From contig CM073905.1 of NCBI GenBank assembly GCA_037176705.1, positions 31,776,986 through 31,840,985 of the forward strand: DNA of 64,000 nt, written 5' to 3'. The notes beneath the pieces are model-generated. The model was given only the letters and a program-made list of their open reading frames with translations, made no database searches and was not told the DNA's origin. The stretch comes from Molossus alvarezi. Taxonomy: Eukaryota > Chordata > Mammalia > Chiroptera > Molossidae. This document shows positions 12,024 through 23,576 of the stretch, one piece after another. Numbering within the stretch: the stretch's first letter is position 1; each line of letters begins with the position of its first letter. The translations under genes were made by a program, and so were the position numbers.

Positions 12024-13560
12024 ATTGATGATGATTTTGTATTTTCCAAACAGAGAGACAGCAGTGAAAGCTTATAGAAATAAGTTTTGATTAGTTTTGG
12101 GGAGTCATGCTTTTTACATAGTACAAAAGACCAAAATAATAGAGAGGGAGATTTGGACACTTTTAGAGTGGAAAGTATAGATGTTATCGTCTGTAATAAG
12201 ACTTGTTATTTTATTCCAAATGATAAAAATTTTAAACTTGTGTAATTCTAATGTAATGTGATACATATCTGACTTCTTTTCAAAACACACTGTGTTTGAT
12301 TATATGTACATTAGAGCTCACTGGTTCATCTGTAGGCTGCAGGTTTCCTAGTTTCTATCCTGGTGTGGTAGCACAGGTCAGAAAACGTGAACATCCAACA
12401 ACTAAAAATTACTCAAGCATTTTTCTGTTTACCAAAACTTGTGTTCTCTACATAACCTTTTTTTTTTTTTTTTTAAAGCTATATTAGATCTCAGAGTTTT
12501 GTGAGCCAGACTTAACCCTTTTCTATTATTTGCTTCTTTGAACTCATTCATATTTGGTCCTTTACTATTTTAATAGAATTTCACATGTGCAAATTGTTTT
12601 GCTAGTTTTGTAGCATATTCTTAGTGTAAAATACAGTAGTGTTATAGAAAGTTTAAAAACAGACTAACCATTTAAAAAAAAGGTTTAATTATATAGAGTC
12701 TGCTAACCTTGGAAAAACACTTTCCATTATTTTGGTTTAACTATAATCTTTCAATTCCTGGATTTTTTTTTTTTTTCCTTCTGTTGACTACCAAACTCAC
12801 CATAAACAACCACCCAGCAGCAAATATGCATGAACTCACAAAAGACTGTAGCTGTATAGGTATATGGAGAAGTGGTTCCCTTTTCAGAATCCCATAAGAA
12901 AATTGATTCTACATGTTGTCAATATAATGTGGCTTGTGCCTTTTTCCCCCCACAGTTAAAGTTAGGGCTTCTGTATTTACAAATTTCAGCCATTGCTAGG
13001 CTCAGTGATTAATAGAAGTTGGGTTAAACAATAGAATGATATAAAGTAGTTATTCTACATTTCTGTTTTTAGTCAAAATTACATTTTTTTTTTCTGTTTT
13101 ATTTAAACTAGAAAGCAAGTGTTCTGTTTTTAGCCCAGCTTTTTATATAAAGGGAAACAAGATATTTTGTAGGAAAGTTAGATAACGAAAAAAGTGGAGA
13201 GGACAAATTATTTTGTAGTAAAAGTAAGATAATGGAGAAAGACAAGGAGATTAATACTGCTGTTGAATTTTGTAATCCAGTGGAGAAAGAAGTGGAAATA
13301 AGGTAGGTCACAAAAAATTATGGTTAAAATGATGAAAACATTCTGTAATTTTTACCTCCAAAGAATTAGATGTATAGAATGAGATTGCTTAATAAGGGTC
13401 TAGTCTCTTTGCTGTCCAGCTTAAGTATAGGCCAAGGTACCCATTAGGTCTCAAGGACATGGCACTGAGCCTAGTGTAGAGAAACCTTTGTGTACGAAAT
13501 CTTCATAGTAGTCACCTCTCTTGCTCGCAGATGTTATTTTTGCTGCATTTGCTATTCTAA
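12024..13560. other. MED13L: Intron 2, no recognisable element
   Basis: AT-rich with scattered poly-T runs (for example near 12462-12476 and 12765-12778). No named repeat or gene recognised. Confidence 0.5.
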
Positions 13561-13589
13561 CCTGCAGTTAAAAAAAAATAATTAGTATG

Positions 13590-14060
13590 TCAGTACGACT
13601 GGCGGCTCATATAGGAAAAATATGCTGTCTCTTAATCAAAGGTGATTACAGTTTTTTCCTGTCTATAAATGCGCTTGTTGTGTAACGAGAATGCATTAGT
13701 CTCAGGCTGATGTACAAAATGAAAGGCAGCAAGAAGCAGCACCATTGTTATCACTCCAGGCGTGTCTAATGAATCGTGTTTCCGTGTTCTTTCGGTCACG
13801 CCGTAGAGTGCCCTCAGCTAGGGCTTAGCCTCCTGTAAAATGCTCTTTAAGATTATTGTAGCAAGAACAGAAATGCTGGATGAGTGGGGCTGGGAAGAGA
13901 ATACCAACAAGACAGCTGCATTTCAAACAGTTACAGCTGCAAGGATTACTCACTGTAATAGCAGTGACAGACAACTGTTTGAGCTTCAGTGTAAAAGGCA
14001 ATTTGTGGACTTGCCCTGTCCGAATTTTAGTAGCAATCTGGGGTCGTGTTGAGACAGAGT
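13590..14060. promoter_or_regulatory. Candidate conserved noncoding element
   Basis: Repeat-free block with about 12 CpG dinucleotides in 460 bp, ten of them between about 13594 and 13803, in a window otherwise depleted of CpG. It carries a TCF/LEF-like ATCAAAGG (13635-13642), a SOX-like CATTGTT (13743-13749), homeodomain-like TAATGA and TGATTACA, and several CAGCTG-type or GCTGCA boxes. This composition is typical of intronic enhancers, but no conservation data are available here, so the role is inference. Confidence 0.35.
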
Positions 14061-14420
14061 GTGTGTGTGTGTGCACGTGCATACACGTGTGTATATTTCA
14101 AATTGGTTTGTGTCTGAAGAGTGGAAGGAAATATTTTTTATTTTTACAGCTCAGTTGCGTCAATGTTGAAATCAGTAGTGAGTCATCCTAATTAAAATCA
14201 TTATTGTAGAGGAAGTTTATAAAATGTTTATTTTTTAATATAGATGGATTTAAGTATAACTGTTCTAACTGAACCACAAATCTGGTTTTCTTTGTTAAGT
14301 TAATCCTGTGATTCCTGTCCTAATTGTGATTTTTCTTTGTTACAATTTATGAGCATGTTACTTTTTTTAAGCATGTAGCTGTTTAATAAATAATCGTAGC
14401 CTTATTTAAAAAATCTTTTG

Positions 14421-14522
14421 CCCTGGCTGGTTTGGCTCAGCAGTTGGAGCGTCGGCCTGTGGACCAGAGAGTCCCGGGTTCGGTTTCCGCTAGGGGCATG
14501 TACCAAAAAACAAAAACAAAAA
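14421..14522 (+). mobile_element. Short head-only Ves SINE (class D)
   Basis: Head 'ccctggctggtttggctcag' with the B-box region GGGTTCGGTTTCCGC, stopping at 'ggggcatgtacc' and followed by a CAAAAA-type tail. Same 3' stop as the copies at 3031, 35881 and 44615. Confidence 0.85.
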
Positions 14523-17297
14523 CTCTTTCAAATATGATGCACACTTATAAAGCAAATACATGTTCATTGAAGAAAATCTGGAAAATACACAGGGGTAAAG
14601 AAAAATAATTATTCTAGCAACATAAGAAACTGTTCATTTTGATTGCTGCTCTAGGCCTTTATTTGTTTATGCTTGTTATATAATAAAATTAAGAGTGTAT
14701 TAATAGCTTTAAAGGGTAAAAAAGTAATAATTATTTAAAAATTATCTTTAAAAGGAGTAGCAAATGGGGATAAATTTTGTTCTTAGAAGTCAGTAACAGC
14801 CATTGTGCAAGTTTTCTTTTTCACTGTATAGCTATTAAACTAACCTTGAAGCCTGGCTGTTTTCTGCAGCACTTGCCTTTTGAAAGTATTGTTCAATTTA
14901 TCCAGAAATTTAGTTTTATGGTCACCTTCAATTTAAAGTTTAGTGGCTTTACATGGAGTCCTGTGATCCTTTGAAATGCTAACTTGGGTCATGTCTCAAC
15001 TGCTACAATGCTGTGTGGAAACCATCATTAACATTCTGGTTATTCTACAACTGGCAGAGAACTCATGCTGTCAGATTCCTTAGTAAGACATTGTACTGTT
15101 AAGATCTGAATCACAACTCTGCTTCTGTCTGATGAATATTATTAGTGTTCAGAATCATTTATAAGTTGTAAATAGGTAAAAACAAATGGAGCATTTTGAT
15201 ATACATCTTCTATTCCTAATTCTCATTTGATGAATTGACTTTGGGAAAGTTAAAATCCATTTTCAACATAGATTTTTTAAGTGATACCAAATATGCTACA
15301 CCCATGAGCTATTCAAGGAAGCTAGTGCTATAAGTGGGTTGAATTTGATATAAGTAATAAGTCCATTTAGTTATTCATGACTTCAAATATAGATTTTACA
15401 AGTCAATCGATGGTGGCATAACTGTGATCAATCAATAATGTTGTATGTAATTGGATTTTTCATGGGTATAATGCTATAGTTCAGAATTAATGTAGCATTA
15501 TGCTACTTTGTTACTCAATTTTAAGAAAACAGATACTTGAAAATTCTCTATTTATCTTTAAAGTATTTCATCTGATGCAATCCATAAAATAAATTGATAA
15601 AGTTTTCTTATCATGTCTTCATAGTGTAATTCTTAAGGTAGTACATTTAATAATGAAAAACAGTTTTAAAAAACTAGTCTGCTGTATATATTGCAGATGG
15701 AGGTGAAAACAAAGGCTGTGGGGCAGGTTGGTGTCAGAGCTGCTCTGTTTTTAGCAGTTTGTCACTGAACTCTAACTGGGAAATAATTTTGTTTCATGTT
15801 CCTTGCTTTAATCTATTTGTATTTCTGGAGTTTGGAGCACAATTTGATTTTCAGTAATTTTAATGGCTGAATAAGGAGTACTATCCCTGAAAGTGCCCCT
15901 CCCCCACCAATATTTGCTATGGCCAATGTGGTTACTGAACTCAATGTTCTGGATAATAGGTTTCATTAGTTTTGATGCCTGAGGTAAAAAAGCAGTAGGT
16001 GGGAGTAAGAAGTGTTTTTGATGTCTAGACCTTCATTTCAGTTGTTGCTGCAATATGATACATTAAAAGGAAATATGTTTCATAGCTCAGAGGAAATATG
16101 TATTCTTTGAAAGTAATTCTACTTTTAAACTGTGTAAGGTTGGGTGACCTGAATTCTAAAAGGATGAGCTTGAATTTCTTCAAGCTTTCACAATCTTTAT
16201 GCTCTTCCCCACTCTATCCCATTCTCCCTCTTCCCGGTTTTTACCCCTTCAAGTAAAGTGTGTCAGTTTCATTTGTCCAATTGGAAGGGATATCTTTCCA
16301 AGATCTCTGCTGGGAAACACCAAATCGTTGAAGTATATGCTACTTTAATATTTTGCCACATTGACTTTTTTTACTGAAACTTTTATATGGTTTTCCTTCC
16401 AGAGACCCTTACTAATTCTACAAGGATCCATGTTTTGCAAAGTTGATAGTTTTGTATTACAATTTGTGAGGATTTTGAAAAATAATTTGGGCACTGAGCA
16501 ATAATTACTGCTATTTAAATTATCCTTTTTAAAACACTGTCTTCTAAAATTTTTTTGTAGTACTTTTGCAATTTAAATATTTGATTGAGGATTACTATTT
16601 TTAAAAAGGTTGAATAACAGCAATTAAATATTCTGATTATAACTTTTACAGTATAAAAGATAACATTTTTCTTTGTAAATAAGCAGCTGTCATGTGCTTG
16701 GTCTCATTTTTCAGTTTTAGTGGGGCTGTCATAGACCATATAACAGCAGGAAAATGTTTTAATTTAGGAATTTTTTGTTTTGGTTGATTCTTGCCACTCC
16801 TTTATTGTACGCACATTAGGTCTCTTGGTGCTTTATTTTCTGAGACTGTTAACAAACATTTTAGAAAAATTTTCTTCTATTAGACGTAAATAGATCTATG
16901 AATATCGTTTAAAGAGATAGTCTTCATGCAACTTTATATTCTGAAGTAATAAGCATTTAAGTTGAAACTTGAAAGATCAAAGGAATTTAAAAAGCTTTTA
17001 TTAAAAACAAAATATGAAGACAGTATACCCTGGGGAGATTGTAGGTTTCATAAAGACAGGCTCCAGCACCTGCAGGCCTCATAAACTTTTTGGCAGTTGC
17101 TTCTCTACGCAGTCCACCTTGGAAGGGAGATAGAGAATTAAGTAGTAAGTGCACCTTATGTCATTTATAGAAACTTAACCCTTAACCTAGACTAATTACT
17201 TTTTGGACTTCCCCCACCCCCAGTTTCAAAGGATTCTTTCTGAAAAATCTCAAGATAAAGCAAATGAAGTTTGGTTTAAATTTTACCTTGGGAGTAG
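14523..17297. other. MED13L: Intron 2, largely unique sequence
   Basis: No named repeat recognised apart from a vague old-LINE resemblance near 14530-14640. Long stretches (about 15660-16200) look unique and might hold conserved noncoding sequence, but nothing specific can be supported. Confidence 0.45.
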
Positions 17298-17597
17298 GAT
17301 GTCTCAGAGAAAAAGACAAGTATTACATGATCTCACTTATTTGTGGAATCTAATGAACCAATAAACTGACAAACAAAATAGATCCAGAGACATGGAAGTA
17401 GGAAACAGATTGACAAACCTTGTGGCGGGGGATGGGGAGCGGTGGAATAAACCAAAGAACTTATATGCATAACCGGTGGACACAGGCAGAAGTAGTTTGG
17501 TGAAGGTAGAAGGTAGCGGTGGTCAGTGGGGGGAAAAAGGGAGGGACCTCTGTGATATTTTGAACAATAAAGATAAATTAAAAAAAAAAAAAAAAAA
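17298..17597 (+). mobile_element. 5'-truncated L1/HAL1 3' end
   Basis: Starts inside the end of L1 ('agagaaaaagacaagtatta', 'catgatctcacttatttgtg'), runs through a G-rich 3' UTR and ends 'caataaagataaatt' with an 18-base poly-A. Its terminal module (AACTTATATGCATAACC, then GGAGGGACCTCTGTGATAT, then AATAAAGATAA) is shared with the HAL1-like element at 27450-30093, so both probably use the same mobilising L1 lineage. No duplication was identified. Confidence 0.8.
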
Positions 17598-17839
17598 GCT
17601 AATATGTGAGATTCACTGACTTTACCATGGAGCTGTACAAATAGATTGCAGAAGCAATTTCAGTTTTGTTTAACTTTTGAAAAGGTTACTTGCAGCTATT
17701 AGAAAACATTAATTTAAAGTGCAAATGGTGGATCCAAAAAGTAATTTAACTTCAGTGTTGAAAGTTGCCTTTCTAGCCAGTACTAAGAGTAAAAGAGGGG
17801 GTGAGGTGGGTTAACTTAACACTAACCCTATGGGGAAGG

Positions 17840-18260
17840 ATGGTTTCATGGAAAGAACATGGGTGTTAGAGTCAGAAAACTTAGGTTTGAATCTCATCTT
17901 TGCCTCTGATCTTCTTAACTAGATATAAGGAGTTTTTAACTTGAAGCTAATACCAATAAAATTTGAAAGGTATGTGTACACATAATATCAGGTCAACCTA
18001 ACACATATTGTGAATATCTGAAATGTCCTAGTCACTGCAGCTATGAAAATAAACTCCCTTGATAAGTTTAATTAATGTAATAATTTGTGTATTTACTATT
18101 TCTAAAAGTATATATAAAATACATTTAATCATGTTAGCTGCTGAGTGTAGTAGTTATGTTTGACTATAGATTCATGAACTTAGTTATGTGATCTTGGGCA
18201 AGTTTAAGATTTTTAAGCCTAGTTTTCTCATTTATGTAATGGGGTTTAGAATGACCTATA
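17840..18260 (+). repeat. Probable MIR fragments (two)
   Basis: 17840-17930 reads '...gaacatgggtgttagagtca' then 'ttgaatctcatctttgcc'; 18130-18260 contains 'atgtgatcttgggcaagttt' and 'ttttctcatttatgtaatgg'. Both follow the MIR core order but are strongly diverged. Confidence 0.45.
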
Positions 18261-18547
18261 TTGGTCAGAATTCTTAGTTGCAAACTAAGAAAAGGAGTTG
18301 CTTAAAAGAATTGTTCACAGAACTCTTTGTCACTTCTAGCTAGGGTCAATGCTGCATGAGGGGTTTGATGAGACAAGTTCTGTCACCACCAAGCACTAGA
18401 TGCTGTGGTACCTGTACTACTACTTTAGCAGCAAATGTGACCTTTTGGCCTCTACTTCTACTGCCAACAGAAAGATCTCTCTCCTTCCACTCCCTCTGTG
18501 TCACTAGATCCAAAGTCAGAGGTGTTGTACAGGAGCATCTAGTGGAG

Positions 18548-18595
18548 TTTAGGATATATAGATCCTCATATAGGATCTTTAGGATATATAGCTCC
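18548..18595. repeat. Local tandem duplication (about 29-30 bp unit)
   Basis: TTTAGGATATATAGATCCT recurs as TTTAGGATATATAGCTCCT after about 29-30 bp, with ATAGGATC between. A small duplication in otherwise unrecognised intron. Confidence 0.7.
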
Positions 18596-19472
18596 TTACC
18601 CCACAGGAGGGTATGGAACAGAGAGAATCAGTATCTTCAGCTACTGTTAGGGTGACTGACCATCTTTGACCCCAACCAGAATTCAGTGACAGGAAGAAGT
18701 CAGATGCTGAGTGGCTAAAATGAATGCCACATATCCTTTGTACTCTGTCTCATAGTGTTGTAGTGAAAGGTGCCACCCTCACCCCCATTTATGTACAGTA
18801 CTTGATTCAAAACTTGGCATGCAGAATAGAGCCTCAGAAAACGAGAAAGAATATTTTCCAGAAAGAAAACCAATCTTAAAAACTAGAAGTTATTTTAATT
18901 ATCATTTTGAAACGAAAGACTTTTTATGTGTTCTACAAAGTATTCAGAGTAGTTGTTGCCTCACAGTGGTTTTCAAAGTCTTCATTAGCTTTTTGAGAGC
19001 ATTTCTGATTTCTAGCCTGGTGCTTGAGGCTTAGAGCCAAGAACTGTTGGCCAAATTTATTAGATTTAAAAATGTCATTCTAGATTTAACTTATTTTGGA
19101 ATTTTAGAGATGCATTGAAATATATACATTGCTCTTACATTTCTGAAAAGTCTGTATATGAAGTGGGTAAGAAATCAACTATGGTCTGACTTATGTTTCT
19201 TTCCACAAGTATAGACATTAAATTAAAAATGTTAGCATATTAATGCAGTATCTTTAAATTCATAGCCTAAATTGATAGTATTTATTAGAGTGGTTAAACT
19301 TTGATTATACTTGTTGACTTCTGGTAAATTAATACACTGTTCTTGAATCTTTAATAAAATATGTAAGACTTAGGAAATTTAAATATTCACTGAACTCCAA
19401 ACACTGTACCCTTTTTAATTTCCTCTATTGACTTATATCTTAAATTTTATTGGTTAACTTCTAGGATAATTC

Positions 19473-19730
19473 CTATTTATTTATTTATTTATTTCCTCAT
19501 CCGAGGACATTTTTGCATTTATCTTCAGATAGAGCGGGAGGGAGAGAGGGAAGAAAAGAGAAAGGGAAACATCAATGTGAGAGAGACACATCGACTTGTT
19601 GCCACCCACAAGACCCCATCTGGGGTCAGGGACAAACTGCAACCGAGGTATGTGCCCTTAGTAGGAACTAACCCAGGACCCTCTGGTCTGTGTGCCAATG
19701 CTCTAACCGCTGAGCCAAACCAGCCAGGCC
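19473..19730 (-). mobile_element. Ves SINE class A (first of a tandem pair)
   Basis: Antisense: a TTTA-repeat tail, 'cctcatccgaggacattttt', GA-rich body, 'gactgcaac'-type middle, and a head ending 'aaaccagccaggcc'. Directly abuts another Ves in the same orientation. Confidence 0.85.
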
Positions 19731-19987
19731 TATTTTTTTTTTTTTTTATCCTCACCCGAGGACATTTTTCCATTTTTGTACCGACAGAGTGGGAGGGAGA
19801 GAGAGGAAGAGAGAGAGAGAGAGAAACATCGATGTGAAAGGGACACATCGAGTGGCTGCCACCCGCACAACCAACCAGGGCCGGGGACAAACTGCAACCA
19901 AGGTACATGCCCTTAGCTGGAACCGAACCCGGGTCTCTCCGGACCACAGGCGGGCGCTCTAACCGCTGAGCCAAACCGGCCAGGGCT
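19731..19987 (-). mobile_element. Ves SINE class A (second of a tandem pair)
   Basis: Antisense: poly-T, 'atcctcacccgaggacattt', GA-rich body, 'cagggccggggacaaactgc', head ending 'aaaccggccagggc'. It is closer to the apparent consensus than its neighbour, so probably younger and inserted at the A-rich junction. A 149-residue frame on the - strand across the pair is repeat-derived and not a protein gene. Confidence 0.88.
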
Positions 19988-20198
19988 GTTTTTTAAGCTA
20001 TAGTATAGTTTCCTTAAACAAGAGCTATATAGTGTGATTTATTTTACTTCACATTATTATTTTCTTTCTTATTTTCTATTAAATTGGTGCTTGCACTTTA
20101 TATTAATTTATATAATATTTTATATTAATATAATATAAAGGAAGATATGAGAATTGCCATATCAAAAGTATATTAATAAAGATACATTTTTTAAAAAA

Positions 20199-20251
20199 CC
20201 CTCACCTGAGGATATTTTTTTATTTATCTTCAGATAAAGTAGGCCAGGGCT
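20199..20251 (-). mobile_element. Internally deleted Ves remnant
   Basis: The tail end of a Ves ('cctcacctgaggatattttt' through 'tatcttcagataaagta') is fused directly to the last bases of the head ('ggccagggct'). About 200 bp of body is missing while both outer ends survive. Confidence 0.75.
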
Positions 20252-21466
20252 GTTTGGCCATATTTGTATTATTTACAGTATTTAAGATGAAATACTTAAT
20301 ATAACTAATAGTGTATTGTACAGTTGTGGGGGGCTACTTTGGTTTTTATGTCATATTGCTGAAATTAATTTTTTTGTTTTTGTTTTTTGCCTTTAATACT
20401 TTATGAATGAAAGTTAACCAAATAGACATCATACCCTGTGGATAAAAACAAACATATTTAATGTATATAAGTTTAGAGTAGGAGTCCTTTGGATTCATAC
20501 CCTGTTTTCATTTTCAACACTAAAAATATAAAAGTCAGTGTAAGCATATTCATAGTGGCTTATGAATATGTCCATGTCCAGTATTAAAATGAGTATGTAA
20601 ATTGGAGTAGTGAAAGATTGTGAATAAATTTTACTGTTTTTTAGTGTATAGTTTAATGAGGGTTGACAAATTCCTTAGTTATGTAATCATTACATAACAT
20701 AATCAAGATGTAGAACAGTTCTGTCACCCACAGATTTCTCATGTCCCTTTCTATCAACCCCTTCCACCATTCCAATACCTAGATACCATTGAGCAGTTTA
20801 TATTACTTTAAGTTTGTCCTTGTCATATGAATGACTCACATAGCATGTGGCCTTTTGAGTATGGATTTTTTCACTTAGCGTATTGACATTCATCTATGTT
20901 TTGATTGTATCAATAGTTCCTTTTATTTTTGTATAGTATTCCATTGTATGGATTTTCTGTTGTTTGTCCTTTCTTCAAATGAGGGCTATTTGGATGGTTT
21001 CCAGTTCTGGGCATTTATAATAACAACAACATAAACATTTGCTATTGTGTTTCTTGTGAACATAAATTCTTATTCTAGTTGAATATATACCTAGGAGGGA
21101 TATTGCTGGGCTGTATGGCAAATGTATATTTGGGTTTAGAAAAATTACTGAAGTCAACTTTTCTAGAGTGGATGTAATTTTTGTATTCGCATCAGCAGTG
21201 TATAACAGTTCCAGTTATTTTATATGCTCACTGGTACTTACTATATTCAGTTTTTCTTTTAAGTCATTTTAATGGGTAATATCTTGTTGTGATTTCAGTT
21301 GGCATTTCCATAATGACCAGTGAGGTTTTGAGCATCTTTTCATGTTTTTATTTGCCATTCATGTATGTTCTTTGGCAAAGTATGTGTGCAAATCTTTGGT
21401 CCATTTTGTAAAATTGTTTTTCTTTTCCTTAGTGATGTTTTGAGATTAAAAAAAAAAAAATGTATA

Positions 21467-21707
21467 GCCCTGGCCAGTTTGGTTCAGCGGTTGGAGCGTC
21501 GGCCTGCGGTCCGGAGAGGCCCCAGGTTCGGTTCCCAATGGGGGCACGTTCCTCGGTTGCAGTTTGTCCCTGGCCCTGGTTGGGTCGTGCGGGTGGCAGC
21601 CACTCGATGTGTCCCTTTCACGTCGATGTTTCTCTCTCTCTCTCCCTCTCCCTCTATCTGAACAAAATATTGAAAAAAATGTCCTCGGGTGAGGTAAAAA
21701 AAAAAAA
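21467..21707 (+). mobile_element. Ves SINE class A nested in L1
   Basis: Sense copy with head 'gccctggccagtttggttca', B-box region AGGTTCGGTTCCCAA, CT-rich block, then 'gtcctcgggtgaggt' and an A tail. It is about 3.7 kb upstream of exon 3 and in inverted orientation to the Ves at 25985-26212 on the other side of the exon. Confidence 0.88.
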
Positions 21708-22421
21708 GTATATTATCAATATAAGTCCTTGTCAGATACATGATTTGTAACTGCTTATTTACCATATCTGGTTTGTCTTTTTCATAGCTTAACAACTTTT
21801 TCATGTTGTTATTTTCCATTTTGATGAAGCCCCATTTAACAATTTTTTCTTTATTGATCATGTTTTAGTGTCATAGCTAAGAAATATTTGCTTAACTTAA
21901 GCTTATAAAAAGTTCTTGTACATTTAAAAAATTATTTAGTTTTAGGTTTTGCATTTTGTTCTGTGATCCACTATGAGTTAAATACGTATACATATGATAT
22001 GTTGGTAGGGTTTGAGGCTATTTTTTTTTTTTTTTTTGGTATAAGGATATTTACTAATTCCAGTACCATTTGTTGAAAATACTTTTTCCTTCCTCAGAAT
22101 TGCTTTTGCACCTTTGTTGAAAATCAGTTGACCATATACTTGTGAGTTTATATCTGGACTCTCTATTTTATTCTTTTGATTTATATATCCTTACTCTAGT
22201 TCCATACTGTCTTGTCTATTGTAGCTTTATAGTAAATCAGGTGGTATAAGTCTCCCAACTGTATTATTATTTTTTTACAACATTGTTTGGACTATTCTGG
22301 TTTCTTTGCTTTTTTCACGCAGATATGTAGACTGAACTTATCTATTTCTATAACAAATCATGCACAGATTATCACTGGAAGTCAGTTGGCTCAAGATTGG
22401 TTTGGGAAGAATTGCTATCTT

Positions 22422-22649
22422 TTTTTATTTTTTTTTATTTTTTTCTCAATTGATTTTAGAGAGAGAGAGGAAGTGAGAGGGAGAGAGAGATAGAAACATC
22501 GATGAGAGAGAACATTGATTGGCTGCCTCCTGCATGCCCCCCACTGGGGATCAGGCCCACAACCTGGGCATGTGTCCTGACTGGGAATTGAACCAGCGTC
22601 CTCCTGGTGCATGGGTCGATGCTCAACCACTGAACCACACTGGCCAGAC
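22422..22649 (-). mobile_element. Ves SINE class B nested in L1
   Basis: Antisense: 'ctcaattgattttagagaga', GA tract, 'gattggctgcctcctgcatg', head with 'ggtgcatgggtcgatgctc'. A perfect 15-bp duplication AAGAATTGCTATCTT lies at 22407-22421 and 22650-22664. Confidence 0.92.
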
Positions 22650-23031
22650 AAGAATTGCTATCTTAATAATAATGATTTTTCTAGATCACATTTAAGATAT
22701 ACCTCTGCATTTTTTTGTCTTTTTCATTTCTTTCATCAGTATTATAGTTTTCAGCATATAGATCTTGACCATAATTTGTAAGTTTTATTTCTAGGGATCT
22801 CATGATTTTTGGCACTGTTGTAAATGGTACTTAAAAAAATTTAAGTACTTTAAAAAGTTTAAGTATCTTAAAATTGTGATTTAGTTGGCCTTGTCTGTCC
22901 ATGAACAAACTTGTTCAGTATTACACATTGCATGACTGAACACTTATACCTCTTCCATATTTTGTTAGCAAAGTATTTGAGGATCATTTGAGGAAGAAAT
23001 AAGCCATTCTGGTTGCTGTCTGAGAACTTTC

Positions 23032-23054
23032 CTTTGACATCTATTATGTCAAAG
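23032..23054. repeat. Perfect 9-bp inverted repeat
   Basis: CTTTGACAT (23032-23040), 5-nt spacer, ATGTCAAAG (23046-23054). A short hairpin in intron 2; no known element assigned. Confidence 0.9.
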
Positions 23055-23358
23055 TAGCACCAACATTAAAAAATGATGTTATGAGAAAGACAACTAATCT
23101 GGTTTCTTCGGTGAGTTAATGGCATGTTTGATAAAAGGAGATGAGCTGTTTTAGATTAAGGAAATTTAAGAGATATAACTTGAGGGGCAGTTCATTAGGC
23201 CTTGTTTAGATTCTGATTTGATGTATATCGAAGTACTTAGAAGTAGGATTTGCTTTAAAGTATATCAAGAAAATCAGAAGAAAGCAGTGTGGTTGAAGCA
23301 GATGACACAATGTTGATAATTTGGTTTAGGAATTTTGGGTGGCTTGTTATTCTATTTT

Positions 23359-23560
23359 TAAAATCTTTTTAATCATTACCTAAGGATATGTTTTTATTGA
23401 TTTGAGAGAGAGAGAGAGAGAGACATTGACCAGTTGCCCCTCGTACATACCTGGACCAGGGGTTGAACCCGCAACCTAGGCATGTGCCCTGACCAGGAAT
23501 TAAACTTGAAACCTTATTGGTTGGAATGATGTTCAAACCAACTAAACCACCCTGCCAGGG
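23359..23560 (-). mobile_element. Old Ves-related SINE (class C)
   Basis: Antisense copy with a GAGA block (about 23404-23423), 'gttgaacccgcaacctaggc' and head 'aaccaccctgccaggg'. A 16-bp duplication with one mismatch (CTTGTTATTCTATTTT / CTTGTAATTCTATTTT) is present at 23343-23358 and 23561-23576. Confidence 0.8.
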
Positions 23561-23576
23561 CTTGTAATTCTATTTT

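Larger units (their letters stand above)
20640..22850 (-). mobile_element. Old L1 LINE, antisense, 3' UTR plus part of ORF2
   Basis: Reading the + strand, the block follows the reverse complement of an old mammalian L1 (L1MB/L1MC-like). Landmarks are 'tagtattccattgtatgga' (20935 region), 'ttgctgggctgtatggcaaa', 'ttgagcatcttttcatg', 'tcagttgaccatatacttg' (about 22125) and 'attgtagctttatagtaaat'. It is interrupted by two nested SINEs (21467-21707, +; 22422-22649, -), which must be younger. The L1 copy is decayed; no functional frame remains. Confidence 0.75.

Noticed and set aside
13825..14191. Three overlapping frames in the CpG-retaining block
   Set aside because: No frame shows protein features, and the block is better explained as noncoding unique sequence.
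19525..19974. 149-residue open frame on the - strand
   Set aside because: It runs through two abutting Ves SINEs; the Ser/Leu-rich stretches come from their CT tracts. Not a gene.
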